Of a stretch of DNA of 64,000 nucleotides, positions 14,892-23,994 are shown in pieces. The position numbers and the translations under genes were made by a program. Position 1 is the stretch's first letter. Each line of letters opens with the position of its first letter. A model generated the notes under the pieces. It was not told the DNA's origin. It ran no database searches and worked only from the letters and a program-made list of their open reading frames with translations. The DNA lies in NCBI RefSeq assembly GCF_013340305.1, contig NZ_BLVP01000008.1, positions 62,001 to 126,000 of the forward strand, read 5' to 3'. The stretch is from Desulfovibrio psychrotolerans. GTDB taxonomy: Bacteria > Desulfobacterota > Desulfovibrionia > Desulfovibrionales > Desulfovibrionaceae.

Positions 14892-15800
14892 ATGAACGAG
14901 ACAAGAAAACCCGCACTCACCGTGCTCATGTCTGTACGGAACGGTGAGCCGTTCGTACGGGAGACAGTGCAGTCGGTGCTGGACCAGACCTATGGCGACT
15001 TCCGTTTTCTGATCATTGATAATGCCTCCACGGACGGAACGCGGGAGACCATCGCCTCCTTCAAGGACGAGCGCATAGAGCTGGTAGCTCTGCCGCAGGA
15101 TATGGGCCAGACCGGGGCGCTGAATCTGGGGCTCGCCCGGGCGGAGTCGGAATACGTGGCCCGGCTGGATGCGGACGATGTGTGCCTGCCTGAGCGGTTT
15201 GCGCGGCAGGTGGCGTTTCTGGAAGCGCATCCGGAAATAGCCCTTGTGGGTGCGCAGGCGCGGTTCATCGATCAGGCCGGAACTCCGCTGCATGCAACGG
15301 ATTTCCCCCTTGTACACGAAGATATTGTGGGCTTTATGCCCGTCACCAATCCGCTGGTGCATCCTTCCGTCATGTTCCGCCTTGCCGCCGTGCGGCAGGT
15401 GGGCGGGTACGACGGCACCATCAGCTACGCGCAGGACCTTGCCCTGTGGATAGCGCTGGCAGAACGCTACCGGCTGGCAAACCTGCCGGACGTGCTCCTG
15501 AAGCTGCGCATTCATCCGGGGCAGGAAACCCGCAACCCCGAACGGCGGGAGCGGCGCCTGCGCGACGGGCTTGCGCTTTCGCTGCGCATTTACGACATGC
15601 GCGGCGTAGATGCCAATACCCGCGTGCTCGCCATGCTGCGCCACCACTACATGCACTATATGCTGGGCGAGAGGCGTGAGGCGTTGAAGGGGCTTGGCCG
15701 CACCCTGCTCACGCAGCCGCACAGGGTGCTTTTCAACCGCCGGGTGTACGCCGCACTGCGTTATGCGGCAGACAAGGTGCTGGGCAGGCTGAAGGGCTAA
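14892..15800 (+). CDS. Family 2 glycosyltransferase
   Basis: A 302-aa GT-A-fold glycosyltransferase. The N terminus has PALTVLMSVRNGEPFVRETVQSVL and DNASTDGTRE, followed by YVARLDADDVCLPERF, which contains the metal-binding DxD-type motif, and then IALVGAQARFID. The acceptor and donor are unknown. It probably acts in the cytoplasm on a lipid-linked or surface glycan, together with the GT4 enzyme that follows 91 bp later on the same strand. The ATG at 14892 is used; an in-frame GTG at 14847 would add 15 residues from a region with two copies of gtgtcac(a/g)aagcgac. Confidence 0.88.
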   Translation: MNETRKPALTVLMSVRNGEPFVRETVQSVLDQTYGDFRFLIIDNASTDGTRETIASFKDERIELVALPQDMGQTGALNLGLARAESEYVARLDADDVCLPERFARQVAFLEAHPEIALVGAQARFIDQAGTPLHATDFPLVHEDIVGFMPVTNPLVHPSVMFRLAAVRQVGGYDGTISYAQDLALWIALAERYRLANLPDVLLKLRIHPGQETRNPERRERRLRDGLALSLRIYDMRGVDANTRVLAMLRHHYMHYMLGERREALKGLGRTLLTQPHRVLFNRRVYAALRYAADKVLGRLKG

Positions 15801-15891
15801 GGGCCAAGGGCCAAGGCAAGGGCAGGTGCAGTGCAGGTGCAGTGGCTGCCACAAGGGCGGCAGAATGGGTGGAACCGGAAGAACAGAGGCC

Positions 15892-17124
15892 ATGCGCATA
15901 CTCGTACTGGGCAGCTATGCCCCTTCGCTGGTGAATTTTCGCGGCCCCCTGCTGCGGGCCATGGTGGCAGAGGGACATACCGTCATTGCCGCCGCGCCGG
16001 ACCCGGATGCGCACACCGTGCAGACTCTGCGGGCCATGGGGGTGGAAACCGTGTCCGTTCCCCTGAGCCGCAAGGGATTGAATCCGCTGCGCGACCTTGC
16101 CGCCCTTGCCGGGCTGGTGCGTGCCGTGCGCCGCATCGGGCCTGATGTCATGCTCTCCTATACGATCAAGCCCGTTATCTACGGCTCGCTTGCGGCCCGC
16201 ATTGCCGGAGTGCGCCGCATATACGCCATGGTAGAAGGGCTGGGCTACGCCTTTAACGGCACCGGAATGCGGCGCACCCTGCTGGCCGTGGTGGCGGGGG
16301 TGTTGTACGCGGCGGGGCTCAGCGTATGCCGGTCAGTCTTTTTTCTTAATGAAGACAACCGGCGCTTTTTCCGTTCATGGCGCATCATTTCCCCTGCCCG
16401 CCGCACTTGCCTGCTGAACGGCACAGGCATTGATCTTGCCCATTACGCCTCTGCTCCTCTGCCCCCGGACCATGCGCAGGCCCCTGTGTTTCTGTGTATC
16501 GCCCGGCTGCTGCGCGAAAAAGGTGTTGCCGAATTCGCGCAGGCGGCGCGGCTGGTCAGAGAGCGGCATCCGCAGGCAGTGTTCCGGCTGGTCGGGCCGT
16601 TTGAAAGCGGCGTGGACAGCGTGAGCGCAGAAGAAGTGCAGGCATGGAAGGCGTGGATGGATATTCCCGGTTCCATGGCAGACGTGCGCCCCGCCATTGC
16701 GGGCTGCGCGGCCTATGTGTTGCCTTCGTACCATGAAGGGGTGCCCCGTACCACGCTGGAAGCCATGAGCATGGGCCGCGCCGTGGTAACAACGGATGCG
16801 GCGGGCTGCCGCGAAACGCTGCGCAACGTGGCTGGAAAGCCAGACACTGTGCCAAACACTGAGCCGGATACTGCGCTAAACACTGCGCCAAACACCGCGC
16901 CGGGCGTACAGCCGGATACCGTGTCGGTGCGCACGGGAGACAACGGGTTCATGGTGCCCGTGCGCAATGTGCCCGCGCTTGCCGAAGCGATGCTGCGCTT
17001 CATCCGCCAGCCGGAGCTGATGGAACGCATGGGCCGGGAGTCGCGCCGGTATGCAGAGGAGCGTTTCGACGTGCACAAGGTCAACGCGGCTATCCTGCAT
17101 GAGATGGACCTGCTCAAGCCGTGA
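15892..17124 (+). CDS. Family 4 glycosyltransferase (PglA/WbpT-like)
   Basis: A 410-aa GT-B retaining glycosyltransferase. The N-terminal half has ILVLGSYAPSLVNFRGPLL and SYTIKPVIYGSLAARIAGV followed by MVEGLGYAF, which resemble enzymes adding N-acetylhexosamine to undecaprenyl-linked sugars. The C-terminal half has FLCIARLLREKGV and the nucleotide-sugar motif EGVPRTTLEAMSMGRAVVTTDAAGCRE. Between this motif and its continuation TGDNGFMVPV is an insertion of about 35 residues made of degenerate PDT/PNT-A repeats (coded at about 16838-16935). The insertion sits in a surface loop of the fold and looks like an expanded DNA repeat. The ATG at 15892 begins the GT-B fold directly. Specificity is unproven. 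Confidence 0.88.
   Translation: MRILVLGSYAPSLVNFRGPLLRAMVAEGHTVIAAAPDPDAHTVQTLRAMGVETVSVPLSRKGLNPLRDLAALAGLVRAVRRIGPDVMLSYTIKPVIYGSLAARIAGVRRIYAMVEGLGYAFNGTGMRRTLLAVVAGVLYAAGLSVCRSVFFLNEDNRRFFRSWRIISPARRTCLLNGTGIDLAHYASAPLPPDHAQAPVFLCIARLLREKGVAEFAQAARLVRERHPQAVFRLVGPFESGVDSVSAEEVQAWKAWMDIPGSMADVRPAIAGCAAYVLPSYHEGVPRTTLEAMSMGRAVVTTDAAGCRETLRNVAGKPDTVPNTEPDTALNTAPNTAPGVQPDTVSVRTGDNGFMVPVRNVPALAEAMLRFIRQPELMERMGRESRRYAEERFDVHKVNAAILHEMDLLKP
16838..16935. repeat. In-frame degenerate repeat inside the GT4 gene
   Basis: A run of units related to cagacactgtgccaaacactgcgcc encodes Pro-Asp/Asn-Thr-rich sequence within the glycosyltransferase. It interrupts an otherwise conserved segment and keeps the frame. 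Confidence 0.75.
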
Positions 17125-17269
17125 AGGATGTGATCCGGTGCAGGCTGTCGGTGCAGGCAGTCATTTCTCCGGACATCAGGTCTTTCTGTACAGGCTGGGC
17201 ACATGGTTTTTCCCCATGCCCCCGCTGCCGGAAAACGGAACAACACAGGCATGCCCGATGGAGGAACGA

Positions 17270-17731
17270 ATGATTGATCTGCAAAAAGCCCGCGAGGCCG
17301 TGGACGCCATGCAGTCGTTGCTGGACGCAACCCCGCAGGCGGCGGCCCATGTGCGGATTGCCCCGGACGCATGGACTCTGGCCGAGATAGCAGGCCATCT
17401 CATCGACTCCGCATCCAACAACCATCAGCGGTTTGCGCGGCTGCGTTTCGGCGATCTGCACGGTTTCCCCGGATATGAGGCCGAACCGTGGGTTGCCGCA
17501 CAGCAATATGATGAATGTGATTTCAGTCTGCTGAAGGCGCTGTGGGCCTCGTATAACGCCATGCTGCTGCATCTGGCAGCCACCACGCCGGACCATGCCC
17601 GGACCAACGCGTGGCACAGGGAGTCCGGCCCGTTGACTCTGGAGTTTCTGGTCGCGGATTACTACGACCACCTCATGCTGCATGTGGAGCATTACGCCCG
17701 GCGGCTGCGGGAGATTTGCCCGGAGGAATAA
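17270..17731 (+). CDS. DinB-family protein
   Basis: A 153-aa four-helix DinB/YfiT-like protein. Members carry a three-His metal site and include thiol-dependent transferases, but most have no known function. Candidate ligands are in LAEIAGHLIDSASNNHQRF and DYYDHLMLHVEHYARRL. The ATG at 17270 follows GGAGGA with good spacing; an ATG at 17258 in the same frame has no such signal. It stands alone, about 145 bp after the glycosyltransferase. Confidence 0.85.
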   Translation: MIDLQKAREAVDAMQSLLDATPQAAAHVRIAPDAWTLAEIAGHLIDSASNNHQRFARLRFGDLHGFPGYEAEPWVAAQQYDECDFSLLKALWASYNAMLLHLAATTPDHARTNAWHRESGPLTLEFLVADYYDHLMLHVEHYARRLREICPEE

Positions 17732-17934
17732 CCCTGCGGGCATGGCAGACATACGGGATCATACACTCCTGAACCGGGTCCGATGCCCGGCATGGCAGAT
17801 GCAAGCCTATGGGCCGTAGGTGCCTGTGGCTTACGCGGCGGGCTTGGCCTGTGTTGCGTGCCCGGGGTGCTTTCCGGTGCGGTCCCGCATCCTCTCTCCT
17901 GCACCGCCTCCTTCCTCTTTCTTCTCCCTTCTGT

Positions 17935-19452
17935 TCAGCCGGACGTGACAGTTTCCACCATGTCAGCCACGGCAGATGCTCCTGCCGCACCGCCCACCAC
18001 ACCGGCTGCCGCGCCACCCGCCGCCTGCGATGCGCTAAGGCCGGGGGCCGCGCTATCCGCATCCCCCTGTCCGTCAGCTGACGACATGGCGGAGTCTGTA
18101 ATGCCGAATCCCTGCGGCGCCACCGTGGCGCAATACTCCCTCAGGGTCATGTTGGCTTCACTGTTCACCGCTCCGGCGTAGAGGGCGCGGAACGTGCGGT
18201 TGATGAAGCCGAAACGCGCCGTCATGGGCTGCTTGCCCCGCTGGGTGCGGTGCGATGCCAGAGCAAAGATGATGTCCGTGAAGCGTATCGATTCCGGCGG
18301 ACGGGCCAGCGTATACACCGGGGAATCTTCACAGGTCTGCACCGCCAGCCCTGCCTGCTGCATAATGTCCATCACGTTCTGGATGAGCCGTACGGGGGCG
18401 CGCAACGCCTCAGACAGGGCTGCCAGCGCCACACCGCCTTTGCCCGCATCAAAACTGCGGGTGAGCAGCAGCATGGAAAGGGCGGCCAGCTTGTCGCGTT
18501 CTTCACGGGTGGCGGTATCTGCCCGTATCTCGTTTTCAAAGGTGCGCACGTTTTGCAGGGCAAAGCTTATCTCCACCCCCAAAAGCACAATGACCCAGCA
18601 GATGTATACCCAGACCAGAAACAACGGCACCTGCGCAAAGCCGCCGTATATGGCGTTGTAGCGGGCCGCGCCTACCTGATAGGTGACATACAGCCCTTCC
18701 ACGGACTTCCACAGAACAGCGGCTATGAGTGCGCCCACCAGCGCGGCGGACAGGCGCACGCGGGTGTTGGGAATGAAGATGTACAGAAAGAGCAGCGTGA
18801 CCGCCACCATCAGAAAAGGAATAAGCTTGAGCAGCGACAGATAGGCGAAGTTGAAGGTGCTGTAGGTAAGCAGCTTTTGCAGCACGGCATCATTCTGCAT
18901 GGAAACGCTCACGCTGAAGGCCACCCCCAGAATGAGCGGGCAGATAAGGGCCACGGAAAAGAAATCCGTGAACTTGCGCCACAGGCTGCGGCCCTTGGTC
19001 ACGCCCCACACGGCGTTGAAGGCCCGCTCTATGGTTGCCATGACCGACCCCACCGTGAGCAGCAGCGCGGCCATGCCTATGGAGCCCAGGGTGCCCACAT
19101 TGGTGTTGTTCACGTAGGTGAGAATGTGGTCCACGGTCTGCTCGTTGCCAGCAGCAATGTTGAGCAGCAGGGTGCGCAGGCCTTCCGTGTTTTGCAGGCC
19201 CATGCCCTTGGAAATGGAGAACGCTACGGCGAGAAAAGGTACAATGGAAAGCACCGTGGTGTAGGTTAGGGCAGATGCCCGCAGCAGGCACTGGTCTTTC
19301 ACAAAGCCGTGCACCACAAGATACAGCCATTTGAGCAGCCCGGCGAGACTGCGCCGCTTTCTGTCATACTTGCCGGGGTCTTCCAGCCAGATATCGCGTG
19401 TGACAAACCGGACTATTTCTCCGGCCCGTTCCTTGAATAGCGTGTTGGACAT
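17935..19452 (-). CDS. YihY/BrkB-family inner-membrane protein
   Basis: A 505-aa membrane protein of the YihY (virulence factor BrkB) family, historically mislabelled ribonuclease BN. Several transmembrane helices are visible, including ALTYTTVLSIVPFLAVAF (where the family signature begins), IGMAALLLTVGSVMATIERAFN, LICPLILGVAFSVSV, LIPFLMVAVTLLFLYIFIP and VPLFLVWVYICWVIVLLGVEISF, with YGGFAQVPLFLVW as a family signature. A cytoplasmic C-terminal part (about 320-505) ends in an Ala/Gly-rich low-complexity tail. The function is unknown, perhaps transport or lipid related. GGAGC precedes the ATG. It is divergent from the transglycosylase gene, with 100 bp between. Confidence 0.9.
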   Translation of the reverse strand: MSNTLFKERAGEIVRFVTRDIWLEDPGKYDRKRRSLAGLLKWLYLVVHGFVKDQCLLRASALTYTTVLSIVPFLAVAFSISKGMGLQNTEGLRTLLLNIAAGNEQTVDHILTYVNNTNVGTLGSIGMAALLLTVGSVMATIERAFNAVWGVTKGRSLWRKFTDFFSVALICPLILGVAFSVSVSMQNDAVLQKLLTYSTFNFAYLSLLKLIPFLMVAVTLLFLYIFIPNTRVRLSAALVGALIAAVLWKSVEGLYVTYQVGAARYNAIYGGFAQVPLFLVWVYICWVIVLLGVEISFALQNVRTFENEIRADTATREERDKLAALSMLLLTRSFDAGKGGVALAALSEALRAPVRLIQNVMDIMQQAGLAVQTCEDSPVYTLARPPESIRFTDIIFALASHRTQRGKQPMTARFGFINRTFRALYAGAVNSEANMTLREYCATVAPQGFGITDSAMSSADGQGDADSAAPGLSASQAAGGAAAGVVGGAAGASAVADMVETVTSG

Positions 19453-19554
19453 GCGTGCTCCGTTTGTACGTTGGACCTTCAGGCACGGGCGGCGGGTATC
19501 GGGAGGGCGAGGATGCTCTTGCCGCCTGCCGTCAAAACGGGATAGAATGCCACT

Positions 19555-21111
19555 ATGTCAAAAAACTACAAAGATGCAAACCGCTGCGGGCAACAGAGTC
19601 TTCCGGGCATGTGCGGTCCGGGCGACTGCCCTGCGGTCTGCGAGATGCTTCTGGCAGAGAGAGCTGCAAACGTTTTTGTGAAGCCGATTGCAAAGACGTT
19701 CGCTGAGACGCTGGCGGAGCTTGGGACTGCGCGTTCAGCCGAGCTGGGGATGCTGCTTCGGGATATGGTGCCTGTAATATTTCGCCTGCCGAGCCTGACG
19801 AACCTGATGCGCCTGATGCGCCTGATGCGCCTGATAACACGTCCGGTGACACGTCCGGTGACGCGTCCGGTTGCTTGTCCGGTGCCGCGTACCCTACTGT
19901 TTCCAGTTCTGTTTCCGGTGATTCTTCTGGCCGTTCTGTTGCCGCATACATGCCTTGCGGTTTTGCCGGAGGCGGGTTCCGCCCCGGTGGAAGGGCAGGC
20001 TGATGATGCTGCTACTGTCGCTGCCGTGGCGTCACGGCTTGCAGAAGAGGGCGCGGATGCGGCGACCGTTCGTATGCCGGTCTCTTCCATATCCGCCCCG
20101 CAGGGTCATTCCGGCAGTGACAAAGGGCCTCAGTCCGGGCTTCAGTCCGGACCCCGGTTTCTGGTGGCGGGAACCAGCACGGCGGGCATTGTGTTCACGG
20201 AACCCGGAAGCGGGGCGGACCCTGCCAGCGGAGACGACACAGACGGCGTTGCCCGGCGGCTTGCGGCCATGCTTTCGTGGCAGCCGCTGGTGGATCGTCT
20301 GGTGGCGGACGGTTTTGACAGGGGCAGCCTGAACGACCTGTTCTATCGCATGGGGCACGCCTATTCTCCCCATGCCATGGGGCATAAGATGCGCGCGCTG
20401 TTCCGCCGCAAGTTTTATCCGCCCCCGCCCCTGCCGCCGGGTGAACCTGCCCCCGCCCCTGCCGTGTACGAATGGGTGCTGGAAGAAGCCACATTGCAGC
20501 GGGCGCGGGATTTCATGCAGGAGCACGATGCGCTGCTGCGCGGTGCCGAAGCCCGGTTCGGCGTGCCCAAAGAAGTGGCCGTGGGGCTGCTGCTGGTGGA
20601 AACCCGGCTGGGCACGTATCTGGGCAAGGAAATGGCACTGCGCAATCTTGCCAGCCTTGCCGCCACCGACTCCCTTGTCCTGCTGGCTCCGGAAATGGAG
20701 GGGCTGACCATGACCCCGGACCGCAGCCAGTGGCTGGAGGTGCGCATGGGGCAGAAGAGCCGGTGGGCATACGCCGAGCTTAAGGCGTTGCTCTCCCATG
20801 CTGCGGACAATGAGGTTGACCCTGTTTCCATGCCGGGTTCCGTGTACGGAGCCATAGGCATATGCCAGTTCATGCCGTCCAATATTCCGCATTACGGCGT
20901 GGATGGCGACGGCGACGGCAGGGTGGACCTGTTCAACCTGCACGATGCGGTGCACAGCCTGGCCCATTTTCTTAAGAGCCACGGCTGGAAAAAGGGCATG
21001 GACAGGGCAGGGCAGCACAGCGTGCTGAAGCGGTACAACAACAGCAATATCTACGCGAACAGCATTCTTGCCGTGGCGGACGCGCTGCGCCAGAAGGCAG
21101 CTAATCCCTGA
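19555..21111 (+). CDS. MltB-like lytic murein transglycosylase
   Basis: A 518-aa (longest frame) peptidoglycan-cleaving enzyme of the MltB/SLT_2 type that forms 1,6-anhydro-muropeptides in the periplasm. The likely catalytic Glu is E349 in EVAVGLLLVETRLG. GAIGICQFMPSNIPHYGVDGDGDGRVDLF and AVHSLAHFLKSHGWKKG are characteristic. A hydrophobic signal or anchor is at 113-136. The start is uncertain: no candidate ATG has a good ribosome binding site, and starts at 19765 or 19825 would give a more normal N terminus. The stretch just before the anchor is encoded by tandem repeats (19804-19890) and reads LMRLMRLMRL then RPVTRPVTRPV, so it seems recently expanded. Confidence 0.86.
   Translation: MSKNYKDANRCGQQSLPGMCGPGDCPAVCEMLLAERAANVFVKPIAKTFAETLAELGTARSAELGMLLRDMVPVIFRLPSLTNLMRLMRLMRLITRPVTRPVTRPVACPVPRTLLFPVLFPVILLAVLLPHTCLAVLPEAGSAPVEGQADDAATVAAVASRLAEEGADAATVRMPVSSISAPQGHSGSDKGPQSGLQSGPRFLVAGTSTAGIVFTEPGSGADPASGDDTDGVARRLAAMLSWQPLVDRLVADGFDRGSLNDLFYRMGHAYSPHAMGHKMRALFRRKFYPPPPLPPGEPAPAPAVYEWVLEEATLQRARDFMQEHDALLRGAEARFGVPKEVAVGLLLVETRLGTYLGKEMALRNLASLAATDSLVLLAPEMEGLTMTPDRSQWLEVRMGQKSRWAYAELKALLSHAADNEVDPVSMPGSVYGAIGICQFMPSNIPHYGVDGDGDGRVDLFNLHDAVHSLAHFLKSHGWKKGMDRAGQHSVLKRYNNSNIYANSILAVADALRQKAANP
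19804..19890. repeat. 9-bp and 12-bp tandem repeats
   Basis: ctgatgcgc is repeated three times from 19804, followed by a partial copy. A 12-bp unit acgtccggtgac is then repeated from 19839 with decaying copies to about 19890. Both are multiples of three and lie within the transglycosylase frame before its membrane anchor. Confidence 0.85.
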
Positions 21112-21537
21112 ATGCAGGCATCCCAAATGATGCAGGCATCCCTGAAGCTTGCTGCTCCTGACGGTATGGACGACAGGACGGCAGGGCGTTCCTGACGCGG
21201 CAGCACCGGAGCGTATTGCGCCTAGGCGGTGTACCAGCGACCGGAATGCGGTCGGAATACGGCCGGAATACGGCCGAAATTCTGCCAAGGGACTCTGCCA
21301 AGGGATTGGTCAAATACGGGCCAAATATACTGCCCGCATGCTGCCTCAATGCTGCCCCAATGCTGCCCGTATGCAGCCGGAATACCACCGGGCAGGGCGT
21401 GATAGGCAGTGTACGAAGAATGACAACCTTGACGTATCCTGCGGAAAACTATCATTGTCTGTTTTTCCTGCGGGGCTACCATGACGGCATGATCGGGAAA
21501 GTGGGAAGCGGGCGGTAAGACAAGGAGCGTGCCGAAT
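21112..21537. other. Intergenic region with degenerate repeats
   Basis: About 425 bp upstream of cheV. From 21243 to 21385 it is made of degenerate repeats: cggaatacgg units, ctgccaaggga units and atgctgcccc units. TTGACG with TATCAT 15 bp downstream (about 21429-21455) is a possible but short-spaced promoter. No gene is seen. Confidence 0.5.
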
Positions 21538-22482
21538 ATGAGTCCGGAACACAATATCCTGCTGGAAAGCGGGACCAACGAACTGGAAGTGCTGGAACTC
21601 TATATAGAGGAGCGGCTACCCGATGGTTCGGTCGTTCCATGTTACTTCGGGGTGAATGTCGCCAAGGTGATGCAGGTTATTGAAGCGCCTGCGTTCAATG
21701 CGCCGGAGTCGGCCTCCAATCCCTGTTTCATGGGCATGATAGACATCCGTAACATGATGGTGCCGGTGCTGGATCTCAGCCGCTGGCTGCGCATGGACAT
21801 GGTGCGGTCAGAGTACGATGTGATCATGGTCACGGAGTTCAGCAACGCTGTGACGGGCTTTCTGGTTTCCGGCGTCACGGAGATTCACCGCGTGGGCTGG
21901 CAGCAGGTGCAGCCGCCCAGCGGGTATATTTCGAAGATAGGCACCAACTGCATTGTGGGCATGGTGGACCTTGGCGACCACTTTGTTCAGCTGGTGGATC
22001 TCGAGAACGTGCTGGCGGATCTGGACCCCACCACCTTCGAGAAGGCTGTGCAGGAAGGACCGCGTGCAAACCGGACCTACCGTGCCCTTGTGGCGGACGA
22101 TTCCGCCACCATACGCCTGATGCTGCGCAAGAATCTGGAGGCGGCGAACTTTGACCCCCTGCTCGTCAATAACGGGCAGGAGGCGCTGAATCAGCTGCGC
22201 GCCTTCCGCAACCGCATGGAGCAGGAGGGCCGTCCTCTTTCCGATTACGTGGATATTGTCATTTCCGACATAGAGATGCCCCTGATGGACGGCTTCACCC
22301 TGACCAAGAATATCAAGGAAGACGCCGTGCTGGGCAGGCTGCCCGTCATTCTCTATTCATCGCTCATTACCAACGAGTTGCGCCATAAGGGGGATTCCGT
22401 GGGGGCGGATGACCAGATATCCAAACCCGACCTCGACACTATGGCGCAGCGCGCCCTGCAACTGCTGGAAGCACAGGCCTGA
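21538..22482 (+). CDS. cheV: CheV chemotaxis coupling protein
   Basis: A 314-aa CheW-receiver fusion that couples chemoreceptors to CheA and tunes adaptation. The CheW-like domain spans about 15-165 (ELEVLELYIEE, FGVNVAKVMQVIE, MGMIDIRNMMVPVLDLSRWL, VGMVDLGDHFVQLVDLENVL). The receiver spans about 182-312 with acidic D187-D188, phosphoacceptor D244 in VISDIEMPLMDG, and SKPD near the end supplying the Lys. The ATG at 21538 has AAGGAG at a 10-bp spacing; a GTG at 21529 is too close to it. It is followed 14 bp later by an Hpt gene. Signals for chemotaxis kinases are outside this window. Confidence 0.95.
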   Translation: MSPEHNILLESGTNELEVLELYIEERLPDGSVVPCYFGVNVAKVMQVIEAPAFNAPESASNPCFMGMIDIRNMMVPVLDLSRWLRMDMVRSEYDVIMVTEFSNAVTGFLVSGVTEIHRVGWQQVQPPSGYISKIGTNCIVGMVDLGDHFVQLVDLENVLADLDPTTFEKAVQEGPRANRTYRALVADDSATIRLMLRKNLEAANFDPLLVNNGQEALNQLRAFRNRMEQEGRPLSDYVDIVISDIEMPLMDGFTLTKNIKEDAVLGRLPVILYSSLITNELRHKGDSVGADDQISKPDLDTMAQRALQLLEAQA

Positions 22483-22496
22483 TACCGGAGCGACGC

Positions 22497-22886
22497 ATGC
22501 CGTACGAGGACGACAAAGAAGTGCTGGAGGCGTTTGAGGAGGAAACCCGCGAGCGCCTTGAGGATATCGAGACCGGCCTGCTGGATCTGGAGAGAAGCCC
22601 CGGGGCGGTGGACGGCGAGCGCGTGCACGCCATATTCCGGGCTGCGCACTCCATAAAGGCCGGGGCCGGGCTTCTTAAATTCAAGGATATAGAGATGATC
22701 GCCCACAGGGCCGAGAATATTCTCCAACGCGTGCGCAACGGCGAGCTCACGCCCGATGCACCTCTCATTACCGCGCTGCTGGAAGCCTTTGACAGTGTGC
22801 ACGATCTGCTGGGTGAGAGGCGCACCCATGCCGATGCATCAACCGTGCAACGCAGGCTCGCCGCGTTGGAACGCTACGTGCGCTAA
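22497..22886 (+). CDS. Stand-alone Hpt phosphotransfer protein
   Basis: A 129-aa histidine phosphotransfer domain. The phosphorylatable residue is H51 in FRAAHSIKAGAGLL, the CheA P1-like signature. The rest is a helical bundle with a charged N terminus. It probably shuttles phosphate between receivers; the adjacent CheV receiver is an obvious candidate partner. That pairing is inferred from the 14-bp spacing and shared strand. CGGAG precedes the ATG. Confidence 0.9.
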   Translation: MPYEDDKEVLEAFEEETRERLEDIETGLLDLERSPGAVDGERVHAIFRAAHSIKAGAGLLKFKDIEMIAHRAENILQRVRNGELTPDAPLITALLEAFDSVHDLLGERRTHADASTVQRRLAALERYVR

Positions 22887-23041
22887 GCGGTCGGGCTGGC
22901 CGCATCTTTCTGCATTTTGCCTCACTCTTCCGCTTTCTTCCAAAATCGTCCAAAATCGTCCAGATCTTCCACGGCCTTGTGCGTGCGTAACTGCGCGCAG
23001 GGCATGCCCGGTTCAGGCGGCACAGAAAAGGTTCCGGAGGC

Positions 23042-23929
23042 TCAGAACCGCCAGCGCAGGCGGCGTTCCAGCCGCCGGGCCAGCACGGCGCAGCCCAGCG
23101 TGAGGGCAAGGTAGAGGCAGGTGATGGTTATCCACACCTCAAAGGTCAGGTTTGTGGCCGCCATCAGTTCCAGCCCCTGAAAGGTAAGCTCAGGTATGGA
23201 AATAACTGAAACAATTGCGGAATCCTTGATGGTGGAGATGAACTGGCCCGCCAAGGGAGGGATGATGACCTTAAGTGCCTGCGGGAGAATAACCAGCCGA
23301 AGTTGGCTGAAACGCCCCAGTCCGAGCGAGCTTGCCGCCTCCCACTGTCCCCTGTCCACGCTGGCAATACCGCCGCGCACAATTTCTGCAATATAAGCAC
23401 CCTCGTACACCGCCAGCGTTATCACGCCGGAGATAAATCCGGGCAGCCGTGCAGGTTCGTCGCACAGAAAGGTCAGCAACGTCACCAGCCACGGGGGCCA
23501 TTGGCTGGCGTTGCGCAGTGCCGCTTCCAGTCCCGTGAGCGGGGCAAGCAGTGCGTAAATAAAAAAATAGAAGATGAACACCAGCACCAGCGGCGGCAGA
23601 TTGCGCATGGTTTCCACATAGGTGCGCGCCAGCAGGCGCAGGAACAGGCTGTGGCTTGCTCCCGCCAGACCCGCCAGAATCCCCACCAGCAAGGCAAGGG
23701 CCGTACTCCAGATGCTCAGGCGGATGGTGGTGAACAATCCGCGAAGGAGCACGTTGGGCATCCAGCCTGTTTCCGGGTCGTGCCGCAGCAGAAACTGCGG
23801 AACGGCGGCCCAGTTCCATGCGTAATCGAAACGCAGGTGCACCCGCCACAGGAAAAGGCCCAGAGCGGTGGCAAGGGCGCAGAGCAGGATGGCGTCCAGC
23901 GCGCAGAAGGTGCAGCGTTTCTTCGGCAT
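23042..23929 (-). CDS. Polar amino-acid ABC transporter permease (second)
   Basis: A 295-aa inner-membrane permease of the HisM/GlnP family. Several hydrophobic helices are visible, and the EAA-type loop that contacts the ATPase reads EGAYIAEIVRGGIASVDRGQWEAASSLGL. It is the last gene of a minus-strand cluster: permease, substrate-binding protein, permease. No ATP-binding subunit follows. It shares its architecture with the permease at 24871-25707, and the two probably form a heterodimer. The start at 23929 lacks a strong ribosome binding site. Confidence 0.92.
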   Translation of the reverse strand: MPKKRCTFCALDAILLCALATALGLFLWRVHLRFDYAWNWAAVPQFLLRHDPETGWMPNVLLRGLFTTIRLSIWSTALALLVGILAGLAGASHSLFLRLLARTYVETMRNLPPLVLVFIFYFFIYALLAPLTGLEAALRNASQWPPWLVTLLTFLCDEPARLPGFISGVITLAVYEGAYIAEIVRGGIASVDRGQWEAASSLGLGRFSQLRLVILPQALKVIIPPLAGQFISTIKDSAIVSVISIPELTFQGLELMAATNLTFEVWITITCLYLALTLGCAVLARRLERRLRWRF

Positions 23930-23994
23930 ACTCTGTTTCCGGCAGGGAGGCGGCGGCCGGCTTCTCCGGCCGTCGCATGGGAATTGTTATGAAT

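Noticed and set aside
19553-19951. Minus-strand frame with Gly-Ala-Ser collagen-like repeats
   Set aside because: The repeats are the reverse reading of the tandem DNA repeats in the transglycosylase gene, and no ribosome binding site is present.
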